Assembly (NCBI RefSeq): GCF_003121295.1
Contig: NZ_PHNC01000031.1
Coordinates: forward strand, 374,439 to 438,438
DNA length: 64,000 nt
Source of the DNA: Streptomyces orinoci
Lineage (GTDB): Bacteria > Actinomycetota > Actinomycetes > Streptomycetales > Streptomycetaceae
Reading direction: 5' to 3'
A program made the position numbers and the translations under genes. This document shows positions 17,127-25,895 of the stretch, piece after piece. Every line of letters begins with the position of its first letter. Positions within the stretch are counted from its first letter, which is position 1. The notes under the pieces were generated by a model, which had not been told where the DNA came from, made no database searches, and worked only from the letters and a program-made list of their open reading frames with translations.

Positions 17127-18953
17127 CTACAGCCGGGGTTCGATCCGTGACAGGGCCCGCAGCAGCCGGGGGGCGAAGCGGGACAGCAGCAGTGCGCCAT
17201 GGGCCTCCGGGGTCACCGGCACCACCGCCCGGTTCTCCAGCACCGTCCGCAGCACGGCGTCCGCCACCTTCTCCGGCGGGTAATTGCGCAGCCGGTAGGC
17301 GCGGGCCGCACGGTTGCGCAGCCGCTGCTGCTCCTCCTCCGGCACCCCGGCGAAGCGCGCGGTGCTCACTATCCCGGTGTTCACCACCCCCGGGCAGATC
17401 GCCGAGACCCCGATGCCCTGGCCGGCCAGCTCCGCCCGCAGCGTCTGGCTGAGCATCAGCACCGCCGCCTTGGAGGCGCCATAGGCGGACAGCCTCCGCA
17501 CCGGCTGGAAGGCCGCCGCCGAGGCGATATTGACGATATGGCCGCCCTGCCCGCGCTCGGCCATCTGCCGGCCGAAGAGCCGGCAGCCATGGATGACCCC
17601 CCAGAGATTGACGTCCAGCACCCGGCGCCAGTCCTCCGGCGAGGTGTCCAGAAAGGAACCGCCCAGCCCGATACCGGCGTTGTTCACCAGGACGTCCACC
17701 ACGCCGTACTCCGCGGCCACCCGGTCCGCCAGCTTCTCCATGGCCTGCTCGTCGGAGACATCCACACACTCGGCCCAGGCCCCGGCCGCGCCGGAGAGCC
17801 GGGCCAGTTCGGCGGTGCGGGCCGCGCCCTCGGCGTCCCGGTCCACCACGACCACCCGAGCCCCGGCCTCCGCGAAGGCGAAGGCGGTGGCCCGCCCTAT
17901 GCCGCCGGCCGCCCCGGTCACCAGGACCAGCTGTCCGGCGAAGCGCTGGGCGTAAGCCTCCCGCGCCGTGGCCGGCCGCCGGGCGGCGGCCGCCCGGCCG
18001 CCCTGCCGGGTGTGCTGCCGGCCGGCCTGCCGGTCGTTTTCCCGGTCGTTCTGCCGGTTCAGGACGAACTCGGTGATCCAGGCGGCCAGTTGGTCGGGCC
18101 GGTGCCGGGGCACCCAGTGCTTGGCCCGCAGGGTGCGGCGCACCAGGCCCGGCGCCCACTGCTCCAGGTCGTCATAGAGGCGCTCGGAGAGATAGGGGTC
18201 CCCGGTGGGCGTGATCAGCTGCACCGGCGCATGGGCGTAGGCGTCCCGGCGGGGGTGCCGCAGCCGGGCGCGGACATTGTCCCGGTAGAGCCAGGCGCCG
18301 TGCGCGGCGTCCTCGGGCAGCGAGGCGGTGGGGTAGCCGTCCGCCGGGAGCCGTTCCAGCCGCTCCAGCAGGGCGGGCCAGCGCCTGCCCAGCGGCCCCC
18401 GCCAGGCCGCCTCCGGCAGCCGGGGCAGATGCAGCGCGGAGACATACCAGGATCTGCGGCCCTGCCCCAGCAGCTGGGCCACCGCCCGCGGGGTGGGCCG
18501 GGCGGCCCGGCGCCGCAGCCATAGCCCCAGGTGGTCCAGCGAGGGACCGGAAATGCTGGTGAAGGAGGCCACTCGCCCCTCGGTGCGCCGGGCGGTGGCG
18601 AACTCCCAGCCCTGCACCGAGCCCCAGTCATGGCCCACCAGGTGCACCGGGGCATGCGGGCTCACCGCGCCGGCCACCGCCAGGAAGTCATCGGTGAGCT
18701 TCTCCAGGGTGAAGCCGCCGCGCAGCGGCCGCGGCGCGCTGGACCGGCCATGGCCCCGGACGTCATAGAGCACCACATGGAAGCGGCCGGCCAGCCGCCG
18801 GGCGACCTCGGACCACACCTCCTTGCTGTCCGGATAGCCGTGCACCAGCACCACCACCGGCCGCCCGGCCTCGCCCAGCTCGGCCACGCACAGCTCGACC
18901 CCGCCCGAGACCACCCGGCGCTCCCGCGCCCCCTCGATCCCCGCGCCGCTCAC
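17127..18953 (-). CDS. EphD-like epoxide hydrolase / short-chain dehydrogenase fusion
   Basis: A 608-residue two-enzyme fusion. Residues about 1-310 are an alpha/beta hydrolase: VLVHGYPDSKEVW, the nucleophile elbow GHDWGS with Asp109 as nucleophile (the epoxide hydrolase/haloalkane dehalogenase type rather than Ser), and a basic, charged linker (about 310-340, Arg/Gln/Asp-rich). Residues about 340-608 are a classical SDR: TGAAGGIG, NNAGI and the Tyr-x-x-x-Lys of SAYGASKAA. This is the layout of M. tuberculosis EphD, whose hydrolase opens epoxides and which is linked to mycolate modification; streptomycetes lack mycolates, so the substrate must differ. The GTG start at 18953 overlaps the stop of the M24 gene (GTGA); the frame is open further upstream inside that gene but shows no homology there. 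Confidence 0.88.
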   Translation of the reverse strand: MSGAGIEGARERRVVSGGVELCVAELGEAGRPVVVLVHGYPDSKEVWSEVARRLAGRFHVVLYDVRGHGRSSAPRPLRGGFTLEKLTDDFLAVAGAVSPHAPVHLVGHDWGSVQGWEFATARRTEGRVASFTSISGPSLDHLGLWLRRRAARPTPRAVAQLLGQGRRSWYVSALHLPRLPEAAWRGPLGRRWPALLERLERLPADGYPTASLPEDAAHGAWLYRDNVRARLRHPRRDAYAHAPVQLITPTGDPYLSERLYDDLEQWAPGLVRRTLRAKHWVPRHRPDQLAAWITEFVLNRQNDRENDRQAGRQHTRQGGRAAAARRPATAREAYAQRFAGQLVLVTGAAGGIGRATAFAFAEAGARVVVVDRDAEGAARTAELARLSGAAGAWAECVDVSDEQAMEKLADRVAAEYGVVDVLVNNAGIGLGGSFLDTSPEDWRRVLDVNLWGVIHGCRLFGRQMAERGQGGHIVNIASAAAFQPVRRLSAYGASKAAVLMLSQTLRAELAGQGIGVSAICPGVVNTGIVSTARFAGVPEEEQQRLRNRAARAYRLRNYPPEKVADAVLRTVLENRAVVPVTPEAHGALLLSRFAPRLLRALSRIEPRL

Positions 18954-19798
18954 GCGGCCACCTCCTCGGCTCGGTGCCGCAGATGCGGCAGGTCCTCGTC
19001 CAGCCAGAACGCGCTCTCCACGGGATCCCGGGAGTCGGTCACCACCAGCAGCTCCTCGAACTTGGCGCCGGTGCCGCGGAAGCCCAGATGCGGCTCCACC
19101 GCCCACAGCCCGGGCACCGGCGGATGGCCGGAGACCCGGTACGGGCTCCACAGCGGCGACCAGCCCTGACGGTGCCCGCGCAGGGCGTCCGCGGCCAGCC
19201 CCCGCAGCGAGTGCACACCGAACCCCAACAGGCTGGGCGCCCAGCGGTGTTGGGGCACCCGGTGCACCTTGTGCGCTATCACCCCGAAGGGATAGGCGCG
19301 GTGCCGGTTGGCATAGCCCTGGCGCACCATCAGCGCGTCCACCTCCCGGTAGATCTCGCGCAGCGGCCGCCGCTCGCGCACCTCGCGCAGGATCAGCGCC
19401 CGGTGCTCCAGCAGATCCGCGGCCAGCCGTCGGTGCAGGGCGTTGGGCCCCAGGCAGCCCGAGTAGCCGATATCGGCGGTGAAGCCCCGGTACACCGGAG
19501 CCAGGTCCAGGATGAACGGCATGCCCGGCGCCAGCTCGCGGCCGGTGGGGAAGAACTGGTGCGGCAGCCGGAAGCCCGTGAAGGCCGTACGGTCGCCGAA
19601 CCAGGCGAAGGGCAGATGGAACCAGTCCCGCACCCCGCGCTCGCGCAGCCACTCCCGCAGCATCCGCGCGGCCTCCCGCTCGGTCACCCCCGGCCGCAGC
19701 CGCCCGGCCACCGCCTCCGCGCAGGCATAGGCCAGCCGCTGCACCTCACGGAAGCCGCGCAGCTCCCCGCCGGGCCCGTCCATGGCATCGGCCGTCAT
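18950..19798 (-). CDS. M24 family metallopeptidase-fold protein (Xaa-Pro peptidase-like)
   Basis: A 282-residue 'pita-bread' protein. The metal-site order expected for M24 is partly visible: two Asp separated by eleven positions in FILDLAPVYRGFTADIGYSG, a His in IAHKVHRVP, and Glu in LWAVEPHLGF and KFEELLVV. The N-terminal creatinase-like domain is absent, so it is a short form like methionine aminopeptidase. It may be a peptidase or a related hydrolase; members beside EphD/SDR genes have no proven role. The frame is open to 19912, but the ATG at 19798 (MTADAMDGPGGE) starts where similarity begins. It is the first gene of the four-gene operon running left to the MerR gene and has a 249 bp gap to the divergent ABC operon. 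Confidence 0.82.
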   Translation of the reverse strand: MTADAMDGPGGELRGFREVQRLAYACAEAVAGRLRPGVTEREAARMLREWLRERGVRDWFHLPFAWFGDRTAFTGFRLPHQFFPTGRELAPGMPFILDLAPVYRGFTADIGYSGCLGPNALHRRLAADLLEHRALILREVRERRPLREIYREVDALMVRQGYANRHRAYPFGVIAHKVHRVPQHRWAPSLLGFGVHSLRGLAADALRGHRQGWSPLWSPYRVSGHPPVPGLWAVEPHLGFRGTGAKFEELLVVTDSRDPVESAFWLDEDLPHLRHRAEEVAA

Positions 19799-20047
19799 GC
19801 CCACCCGCCCGTTCACTGCGCACCGAGTGAAACCCGTTGCGGAATCGGTAAGTTGACAGCAACGAATGTGACAACGTTCAGCGGCTGCGTCAAGGGTCGT
19901 GGTCCGGTGCACCGGGGAATGCCAGGGACACCCACCCGTACTTCCGGCCGACCCCCTACGGGTGGGTCAGCCCCGAGGACTACGAATAAGCCACGCTCCA
20001 GGCTGACGACGACGGCGCCCGCCCCCACTAGCGTCGAAGGCGTGACA

Positions 20048-21031
20048 GTGATCGCCATCGACGGCCTCAGCAAGCGGTTCCCCAAGGTGACCGCGCTTGA
20101 CCGGCTCACCGTGGACATCACCCCCGGAGTGACCGGGCTGGTGGGTGCCAACGGAGCCGGCAAGTCCACGCTGATCAAAATCCTGCTGGGGCTCTCCCCG
20201 GCCACCGAGGGCAGTGCCCGGGTGCTCGGCCTGGACGTCGCCACCCAGGGCGCGGCGATCCGGGAGCGAGTGGGCTATATGCCCGAGCACGACTGTCTGC
20301 CGCCGGATGTCTCGGCGACCGAACTGGTGGTGCACCTGGCCCGGATGTCCGGCCTGCCGCCGGCCGCCGCCCGGGAGCGCACCGCCGACACCCTGCGCCA
20401 TGTGGGCCTCTACGAGGAGCGCTACCGCCCCGTCGGCGGCTATTCCACCGGGATGAAGCAACGGGTCAAGCTGGCCCAGGCCCTGGTCCACGACCCCCAG
20501 CTGGTGTTCCTGGACGAGCCCACCAACGGCCTGGACCCGGTCGGCCGGGACGAGATGCTGGCCCTGATCCGCCGGATCCACACCGACTTCGGCATCTCGG
20601 TGCTGGTCACCTCGCACCTGCTGGGCGAGCTGGAGCGCACCTGTGACCAGGTGGTGGTGATCGACGGCGGCAAGCTGCTGCGCTCCTCCGCCACCAGCGA
20701 CTTCACGCAGGCCACCGGCTCCCTGGCGGTCGAGGTCACCGACAGCGACACCCACCCCGACGGCACCGCCGCACTGCACTCCGCGCTCACCGCGGCCGGG
20801 CTGATGGTGCAGCCTTCCGGCGAGCACGGAGCCCCCGGCTCCGGCCGGGTGCTGCTGGTCGGCCTGGCCGGCGAGGAGACCTATGACATGGTGCGCGACG
20901 CGGTGGCCACCCTCGGCCTCGGCCTGGTCCGGATGGAACAGCGCCGGCACCGCATCGCCGAGGTCTTCCAGACCACCGCCGTCCCGACGGCCGGCCCCGC
21001 GCAGAAATGGGACAGCCCCGATGCCGCCTGA
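20048..21031 (+). CDS. ABC transporter ATP-binding protein (ABC-2 system, first)
   Basis: A 327-residue ATPase of the ABC-2 exporter class. It has Walker A GANGAGKST, the Q-loop region VGYMPEHDCLPPD, the signature YSTGMKQRVKLAQALVHDP, Walker B LVFLDEPTNGLDP and the switch His in TSHLLGELER, plus a C-terminal extension of about 90 residues. I prefer the GTG at 20048 because GAAGG lies 7 bp upstream; a GTG two codons earlier (20042) is almost on top of that site. It is the first gene of a four-gene operon with alternating ATPase and permease genes, and overlaps the next gene by 11 bp. The substrate is unknown. Confidence 0.9.
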   Translation: MIAIDGLSKRFPKVTALDRLTVDITPGVTGLVGANGAGKSTLIKILLGLSPATEGSARVLGLDVATQGAAIRERVGYMPEHDCLPPDVSATELVVHLARMSGLPPAAARERTADTLRHVGLYEERYRPVGGYSTGMKQRVKLAQALVHDPQLVFLDEPTNGLDPVGRDEMLALIRRIHTDFGISVLVTSHLLGELERTCDQVVVIDGGKLLRSSATSDFTQATGSLAVEVTDSDTHPDGTAALHSALTAAGLMVQPSGEHGAPGSGRVLLVGLAGEETYDMVRDAVATLGLGLVRMEQRRHRIAEVFQTTAVPTAGPAQKWDSPDAA

Positions 21032-21920
21032 GTCCTCCCTGGCCCCCGCCCAGGACGTCATCCACAACATCGGCTACCGCAACTACACCGGCGCCCGCCT
21101 CGGCCGCCGCTACATCCGGCGCTCGCTCTATGTGCAGAGCCTGCGTGGCGCCTATGGGCTGGGCCGCTCGGCCAAGTCCAAGGTGCTGCCGATGATCCTG
21201 TTCGCCGCCATGTGCCTGCCCGCCGCCATCATCGTGGCGGTGACGGTGGCCACCAAGGCGAACAAACTCCTGGTGGCCTACACCGCCTACGCCCCCTATC
21301 TGCAGGCGGTCATCGGCCTGTTCCTGGCCGCCCAGGCGCCCCAGTCGGTCTCCCGGGACCTGCGGTTCAAAACCGTCCCGCTGTACTTCTCCCGCCCGAT
21401 GGAACGCTTCGACTATGTGGTGGCCAAGTTCGCCGCCCTGGCCTCCGCCCTGTTCATCCTCACCGCCGCGCCCCTGCTGATCCTCTATCTCGGCGCCCTG
21501 CTGGCCAAGCTGGGCTTCGCCGGTCAGACCAAGGGCCTAGCCGAAGGACTGGTCTCCGTGGCCCTGCTGTCGCTGCTCTTCGCCGGAATCGGCCTGGTGA
21601 TCGCCGCGCTCACCCCGCGGCGCGGCTTCGGCGTCGCCGCCATCATCGCGGTACTCACCATCTCCTATGGCGCGGTCAGCACCATCCAGGCCATCGCCCT
21701 GGCCCGGGACACCACCGACGTCATCGGCTGGCTGGGCCTGTTCTCCCCGCTCACCCTGATAGACGGCGTACAGACCGCCTTCCTCCAGGCCACCTCGGAC
21801 TTCCCCGGCGGCCATGGCCCGGGCACCGGCGCGGGCGTGGTCTATCTGCTGGTCGTCCTCGGCCTGATCGCGGGCTCCTACGCCCTGCTGATGCGCCGCT
21901 ACCGAAAGGCCGGGCTGTGA
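21021..21920 (+). CDS. ABC-2 type permease (first)
   Basis: A 299-residue permease with a cytoplasmic N-terminus of about 60 residues and six membrane helices, the sixth ending in a short basic tail (MRRYRKAGL). The cytoplasmic segment VSRDLRFKTVPLYFSRPMERFDYVVAKF between helices two and three is the coupling region typical of ABC-2 permeases. It overlaps the upstream ATPase gene by 11 bp and the downstream ATPase gene by 4 bp (GTGA), so the three are translationally coupled. Confidence 0.88.
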   Translation: MPPESSLAPAQDVIHNIGYRNYTGARLGRRYIRRSLYVQSLRGAYGLGRSAKSKVLPMILFAAMCLPAAIIVAVTVATKANKLLVAYTAYAPYLQAVIGLFLAAQAPQSVSRDLRFKTVPLYFSRPMERFDYVVAKFAALASALFILTAAPLLILYLGALLAKLGFAGQTKGLAEGLVSVALLSLLFAGIGLVIAALTPRRGFGVAAIIAVLTISYGAVSTIQAIALARDTTDVIGWLGLFSPLTLIDGVQTAFLQATSDFPGGHGPGTGAGVVYLLVVLGLIAGSYALLMRRYRKAGL

Positions 21921-22828
21921 CCTCAATCGAGATCGACAAGGTCTCCCGCTGGTTCGGGAATGTGGTCGCCGTCAACGATGTGACCATGCGGGTGGGCCCG
22001 GGCGTCACCGGGCTGCTCGGTCCCAACGGTGCCGGGAAGTCCACCCTGATCCATATGATGGCCGGCTTCCTGGCCCCCTCCAGCGGCACCGTCACTCTGG
22101 ACGGAGCCGCGATCTGGGGCAATGAGCAGATCTACCGGCAGATCGGGCTGGTCCCCGAGCGGGAGGCCATGTACGACTTCCTCACCGGCCGGGAGTTCGT
22201 CCGGGCCAACGCCGAGCTGCACGGCCTGGGCGAGGACGCCGCCCAACGGGCCCTGGCCACCGTGGAGATGGAGTACGCCCAGGACCGGCGCATTTCCACC
22301 TACAGCAAGGGCATGCGGCAGCGGGTGAAGATGGCCTCCGCGCTGGTCCACGACCCCGCGGTGCTGCTGCTGGACGAGCCCTTCAACGGCATGGACCCCC
22401 GCCAGCGCATGCAACTGATGGAGCTGCTGCGACAGATGGGGGCCGAGGGCCGCACCGTGCTGTTTTCCTCGCACATCCTGGAGGAGGTGGAGCAACTCGC
22501 CGCCCATATCGAGGTGGTGGTGGCCGGCCGCCACGCGGCCTCCGGTGACTTCCGCAAGATCCGCCGGCTGATGACCAATCGCCCGCACCGCTATCTGGTG
22601 CGCTCCAGTGACGACCGGGCGCTGGCCGCCGCGCTGATCGCCGACCCCTCCACCGCGGGTATCGAAGTGGACCTCCAGGAAGGCGTGTTGCGCATCCAGG
22701 CCGCCGACTTCGGCCGTTTCACCACCCTGTTGCCCGTCGTCGCCCGGGCCCGGGGCATCCGCCTGCTGGCCGTCTCGCCCTCCGACGAGTCGCTGGAATC
22801 GGTCTTCTCCTACCTCGTCGCGGCCTGA
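21917..22828 (+). CDS. ABC transporter ATP-binding protein (ABC-2 system, second)
   Basis: A 303-residue ATPase paralogous to the first one in the operon. It carries Walker A GPNGAGKST, IGLVPEREAMYDFLTGREF at the Q-loop, the signature YSKGMRQRVKMASALVHDP, Walker B VLLLDEPFNGMDP and SSHILEEVE with the switch His. The D-loop differs slightly from the first ATPase (NGMDP against NGLDP). The GTG start overlaps the permease stop by 4 bp. With two ATPases and two permeases, either one heteromeric exporter or two co-regulated ones are encoded. Confidence 0.9.
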   Translation: MTSIEIDKVSRWFGNVVAVNDVTMRVGPGVTGLLGPNGAGKSTLIHMMAGFLAPSSGTVTLDGAAIWGNEQIYRQIGLVPEREAMYDFLTGREFVRANAELHGLGEDAAQRALATVEMEYAQDRRISTYSKGMRQRVKMASALVHDPAVLLLDEPFNGMDPRQRMQLMELLRQMGAEGRTVLFSSHILEEVEQLAAHIEVVVAGRHAASGDFRKIRRLMTNRPHRYLVRSSDDRALAAALIADPSTAGIEVDLQEGVLRIQAADFGRFTTLLPVVARARGIRLLAVSPSDESLESVFSYLVAA

Positions 22829-22844
22829 AGGGAGCCCCACCGCC

Positions 22845-23564
22845 ATGTTCCATCCCACCGTCGCCCGGCTCACCTACCGCGGGCTCCTCGGCCGCCGCCG
22901 GATTGTTGTGCTGCTGGCCCTGCCCGTCCTGCTGTTGCTGGTCTCGGCCGTGGTCCGCGCGCTGACCGGCGCCGACGACGCGACCGCCACCAATGTGCTG
23001 GGCGGCTTCGCCCTGGCCACCATGGTCCCGCTGATCGGAGTGATCGCCGGTACCGGAGCCATCGGCCCGGAGATCGACGACGGCTCGGTGGTCTATCTGC
23101 TGGCCAAACCGGTCAAGCGGCCCACCATCATCGTCACCAAGCTGCTGGTGGCCATTGGGGTCACCATGGCCTTCTCGGCGATACCCACCCTGATCGCGGG
23201 GCTGCTGCTCAATGGCAACAGCGAGCGGATCGCCGTCGCCTATGCCGCCGCCGCGGCTGTCGCCTCCATCGCCTACAGCGCACTGTTCCTGCTGCTGGCC
23301 ACCCTCACCCGGCACGCGGTGGTGGCCGGGCTGGTCTACGCCCTGGTCTGGGAGGCGTTCTTCGGCAACCTGGTCCCCGGCGCCCGTACCCTCAGCATCC
23401 AGCAGTGGGCCCTGGCCCTGGCCGAGAAGATCGGCGCACCGGGAGCCATCACCTCCGATGTCGCCCTGCCCACCGCCCTGGTGCTGCTGGCCGCGGTGAC
23501 CACGGCCGCCACCTGGTACGCCGGGCAGAAGCTGCGCCGGCTGACGCTGGCCGGAGAGGAGTGA
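22845..23564 (+). CDS. ABC-2 type permease (second)
   Basis: A 239-residue permease with about six membrane helices, smaller than its partner and lacking the long N-terminal tail. The coupling-loop motif is GPEIDDGSVVYLLAKPVKRPTIIVTKL. It follows the second ATPase gene by 16 bp with GGGAG upstream of its ATG, and ends the operon. A convergent kinase-like gene begins 30 bp further on. Confidence 0.88.
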   Translation: MFHPTVARLTYRGLLGRRRIVVLLALPVLLLLVSAVVRALTGADDATATNVLGGFALATMVPLIGVIAGTGAIGPEIDDGSVVYLLAKPVKRPTIIVTKLLVAIGVTMAFSAIPTLIAGLLLNGNSERIAVAYAAAAAVASIAYSALFLLLATLTRHAVVAGLVYALVWEAFFGNLVPGARTLSIQQWALALAEKIGAPGAITSDVALPTALVLLAAVTTAATWYAGQKLRRLTLAGEE

Positions 23565-23594
23565 GCACGGCGGCAGGGATCAGGGGAGCAGGGG

Positions 23595-24530
23595 TCAGCG
23601 GCCGAGCAGGGCGCGCACAATGGTGACCTGCTCGGGGATCAGGGAGGTCTCCCCGTCCTCGATGTCCCACAGCGCGTTCTGCAGCACCCGGCCCAGCGTC
23701 CAGCACACCGCCCGGTGCCGGTCCAGCTCCAGCACCTCGGTCAGCAGATCGAAGCGGCGCAGCACCGCCCGCGCCGGGTCACCGGTGGCGGCGATGTCGG
23801 CCCAGCGGTTGTCCAGGGCCGGGAGCAGGTCGAAGCCCGGGTCGCCGACCAGCGGCTTGGGGTCGATGGCCAGCCAGGGCTCGCGCTGTACTCCGGGCAG
23901 CGGGGCCAGGACGTTCTCATAGTGCAGGTCCCAGTGGAGCAGCCGGCGGCCCGGCTCGGCGATCACCTCCCGTACCGCTGCCGCGCAGTCGGCCAGCAGC
24001 CGGCGCTCGGCGGGATCCGCCAGCGCGGGGGCGGCCTGCGGCGCGCGCTCCAGCAACCCCTGGGCGATATCCGAGAGTTGGCGCAGCCCGGCGGGGGCGG
24101 GGATGGCGTGCAGCCGGTCCAGCAGCCCGGCCAGGTGGTGCAGCGCCACGGTGTCATCGGGGACGGTGGCCAAGGACCGGGCCCCGTCCAGCCGTTCCAG
24201 CAGCATGGTGCCCGACTCCGGGTCATGGCCCAGGAGTTGGACCGCGCCATCGCCGCCCCAGGCGCGCAGGGCCAGCGGCTCGCCCACGCTCTCCTCGTCC
24301 ACCGGCTGGAGCTTCAGCGCGGCCGGGGTGCCGTCCTCGCAGCGGACCGGCAGGATCAGGGCGACCATGCCATGCGCCGGCCGGCCGTCCGGCCGGAGAT
24401 TCCAGCGGTCCAGGAACTCCGCCGCCAGGTCGGGCAGTGCGGCCACCCACTCCCGGCCGGAGGCGGCGTTGAAGCGTTCATGGAAGGAGGCAAGCTCGGC
24501 GGGAACGGTGAGCGATGATGCAGCGGGCAC
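23595..24530 (-). CDS. APH(6)-like aminoglycoside/hydroxyurea phosphotransferase family protein
   Basis: A 311-residue protein kinase-like phosphotransferase of the streptomycin 6-kinase/hydroxyurea kinase family. The catalytic loop is LLHWDLHYENVL (the Asp acts as base), and LAIDPKPLVGDPGFDLLP provides the metal-binding Asp. The N-lobe Lys is in GTPAALKLQPVDEES. Such genes are common in antibiotic producers and can confer self-resistance or have housekeeping roles; no aminoglycoside cluster is nearby. It is 43 bp downstream of the MFS gene on the same strand, so a regulator-exporter-kinase operon is plausible. Confidence 0.88.
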   Translation of the reverse strand: MPAASSLTVPAELASFHERFNAASGREWVAALPDLAAEFLDRWNLRPDGRPAHGMVALILPVRCEDGTPAALKLQPVDEESVGEPLALRAWGGDGAVQLLGHDPESGTMLLERLDGARSLATVPDDTVALHHLAGLLDRLHAIPAPAGLRQLSDIAQGLLERAPQAAPALADPAERRLLADCAAAVREVIAEPGRRLLHWDLHYENVLAPLPGVQREPWLAIDPKPLVGDPGFDLLPALDNRWADIAATGDPARAVLRRFDLLTEVLELDRHRAVCWTLGRVLQNALWDIEDGETSLIPEQVTIVRALLGR

Positions 24531-24573
24531 GGCGGCGTCTCCTCACATCGGGGTCGTCACCTCTCCCAACGTC

Positions 24574-25842
24574 TCAGACCTTGCGATCGCGCCCGGCGCC
24601 CAGCCCCAGGAACAGCAGCGCCGCACAGGCCACCAGCAGCAGCCCGATCGGCAGCGTCCAGCCACCGGTCAGCTGGTGCACCGCGCCAATGGCGAAGGGT
24701 CCCACCGAGGCCAGCAGATAGCCCCAGGTCTGGGCCATGCCGGAGAGCCGGGAGGCGGTGTGCGCATCCCGGGTGCGCAGCACCATCAGGGTCAGCGCCA
24801 GGCCCAGCATGCCGCCCTGGGCCACGCCCATCAGGGTTGCCCACAGCCAGGCGCCGGCCACCGGGGCGGTGAGCAGCCCCACGATGCCGCAGGTCATCAG
24901 CGTCACCACGGCCACCGCCAGCGGCCGCTGGTCGCGCAGCCGCCCGGCGATCACCGGGACGAAGAAGGAGCCGACCATCTGGATCAGGGTGTAGAAGGCA
25001 TAGACCACCCCGGCCTCGCCCTTGCTCATCCCATGGTCGGTGAAGACGGTAGGCATCCAGGCGATGCAGACATAGGCGATCAGTGACTGGGTGCCCATCA
25101 GCAGGGTGACCTGCCAGGCGAGCGGGGAGCGCAGCAGATTGGTCTCGGTGCCGCCGGCCGCGGCGCGGGGCGCGGGACCGGTGCCCTGCTGATGCGCCCG
25201 GCGGGCGATGACCGCCTGGGGAATCCAGGCCACCACCGCCACCGCGGCCAGCAGCGCCCAGAAGGCCAGCGAGCCCCGCCAGCCGCCCAGGGCGTTCTCC
25301 AGCGGCACCGCCAGCGCGGCGGAGCCGGTGGCGCCCAGGATCAGGGTGGTGGAGTACAGGGCCGTCATGGCGGCCGCCCGGTCCGGGAAGTCCCGCTTGA
25401 CCAGGCCCGGCATCAGTACGTTCAGCAGGGCGATGGCGGTGCCGACCAGGGCGCAGCCCAGGAACAGCGCCACCACCGGGGGTGCCACCCGCAGCAGGAT
25501 GCCGCCGCACAGCAGCAGCAGCGCACCGCAGAGCACGGTCTCGGTGCCGAAGCGCCGGGCCAGCCGGGGCGCGATGATCGAGCCCAGGCCCATGAACAGC
25601 AGCGGGATGGTGGTCACCAGGCTGCCGGCGGCCGCCGCCAGATGGAAGTGGCCGCTTATCTCGCCCATCAGCGGCGAGACCCCGGCCAGCGCGGCCCGCA
25701 TATTGAGCGAGGCCAGCACCACGCCCAGCATCACCAGGGCGGGGTGGGCACGGACCGCGGCCGGGGCGGCGGCGGTGACGGGGGTGACGGGGGTGGTGGT
25801 GTGGGTGATGTCCGGAGGTGTCTGGGACCTCGTTTCCGACAT
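24574..25842 (-). CDS. MFS exporter of the CynX/NimT type
   Basis: A 422-residue major facilitator with 12 predicted helices. The N-terminal part has LASLNMRAALAGVSPLMGEI and the loop PRLARRFGTETVLCGALLL typical of the cyanate/2-nitroimidazole group of MFS proteins. A central cytoplasmic loop (HQQGTGPAPRAAAGGTETN) separates the two halves. The protein begins with a Thr/Pro-rich tail of about 25 residues. It is 53 bp after the GntR-type regulator gene and 43 bp before the phosphotransferase gene, in one direction. The substrate cannot be told from sequence. Confidence 0.9.
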   Translation of the reverse strand: MSETRSQTPPDITHTTTPVTPVTAAAPAAVRAHPALVMLGVVLASLNMRAALAGVSPLMGEISGHFHLAAAAGSLVTTIPLLFMGLGSIIAPRLARRFGTETVLCGALLLLCGGILLRVAPPVVALFLGCALVGTAIALLNVLMPGLVKRDFPDRAAAMTALYSTTLILGATGSAALAVPLENALGGWRGSLAFWALLAAVAVVAWIPQAVIARRAHQQGTGPAPRAAAGGTETNLLRSPLAWQVTLLMGTQSLIAYVCIAWMPTVFTDHGMSKGEAGVVYAFYTLIQMVGSFFVPVIAGRLRDQRPLAVAVVTLMTCGIVGLLTAPVAGAWLWATLMGVAQGGMLGLALTLMVLRTRDAHTASRLSGMAQTWGYLLASVGPFAIGAVHQLTGGWTLPIGLLLVACAALLFLGLGAGRDRKV

Positions 25843-25895
25843 GAAGTGCCTTTCACAAAAGGGGTGTTGCCCGGCTCGCCGGTGGTGCGGCCGGC

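Noticed and set aside
18954..19652. N-terminal extension of the EphD-like gene by 233 residues
   Set aside because: It lies wholly within the M24 gene in another frame; a GTG start with GTGA coupling at 18953 matches where similarity begins.
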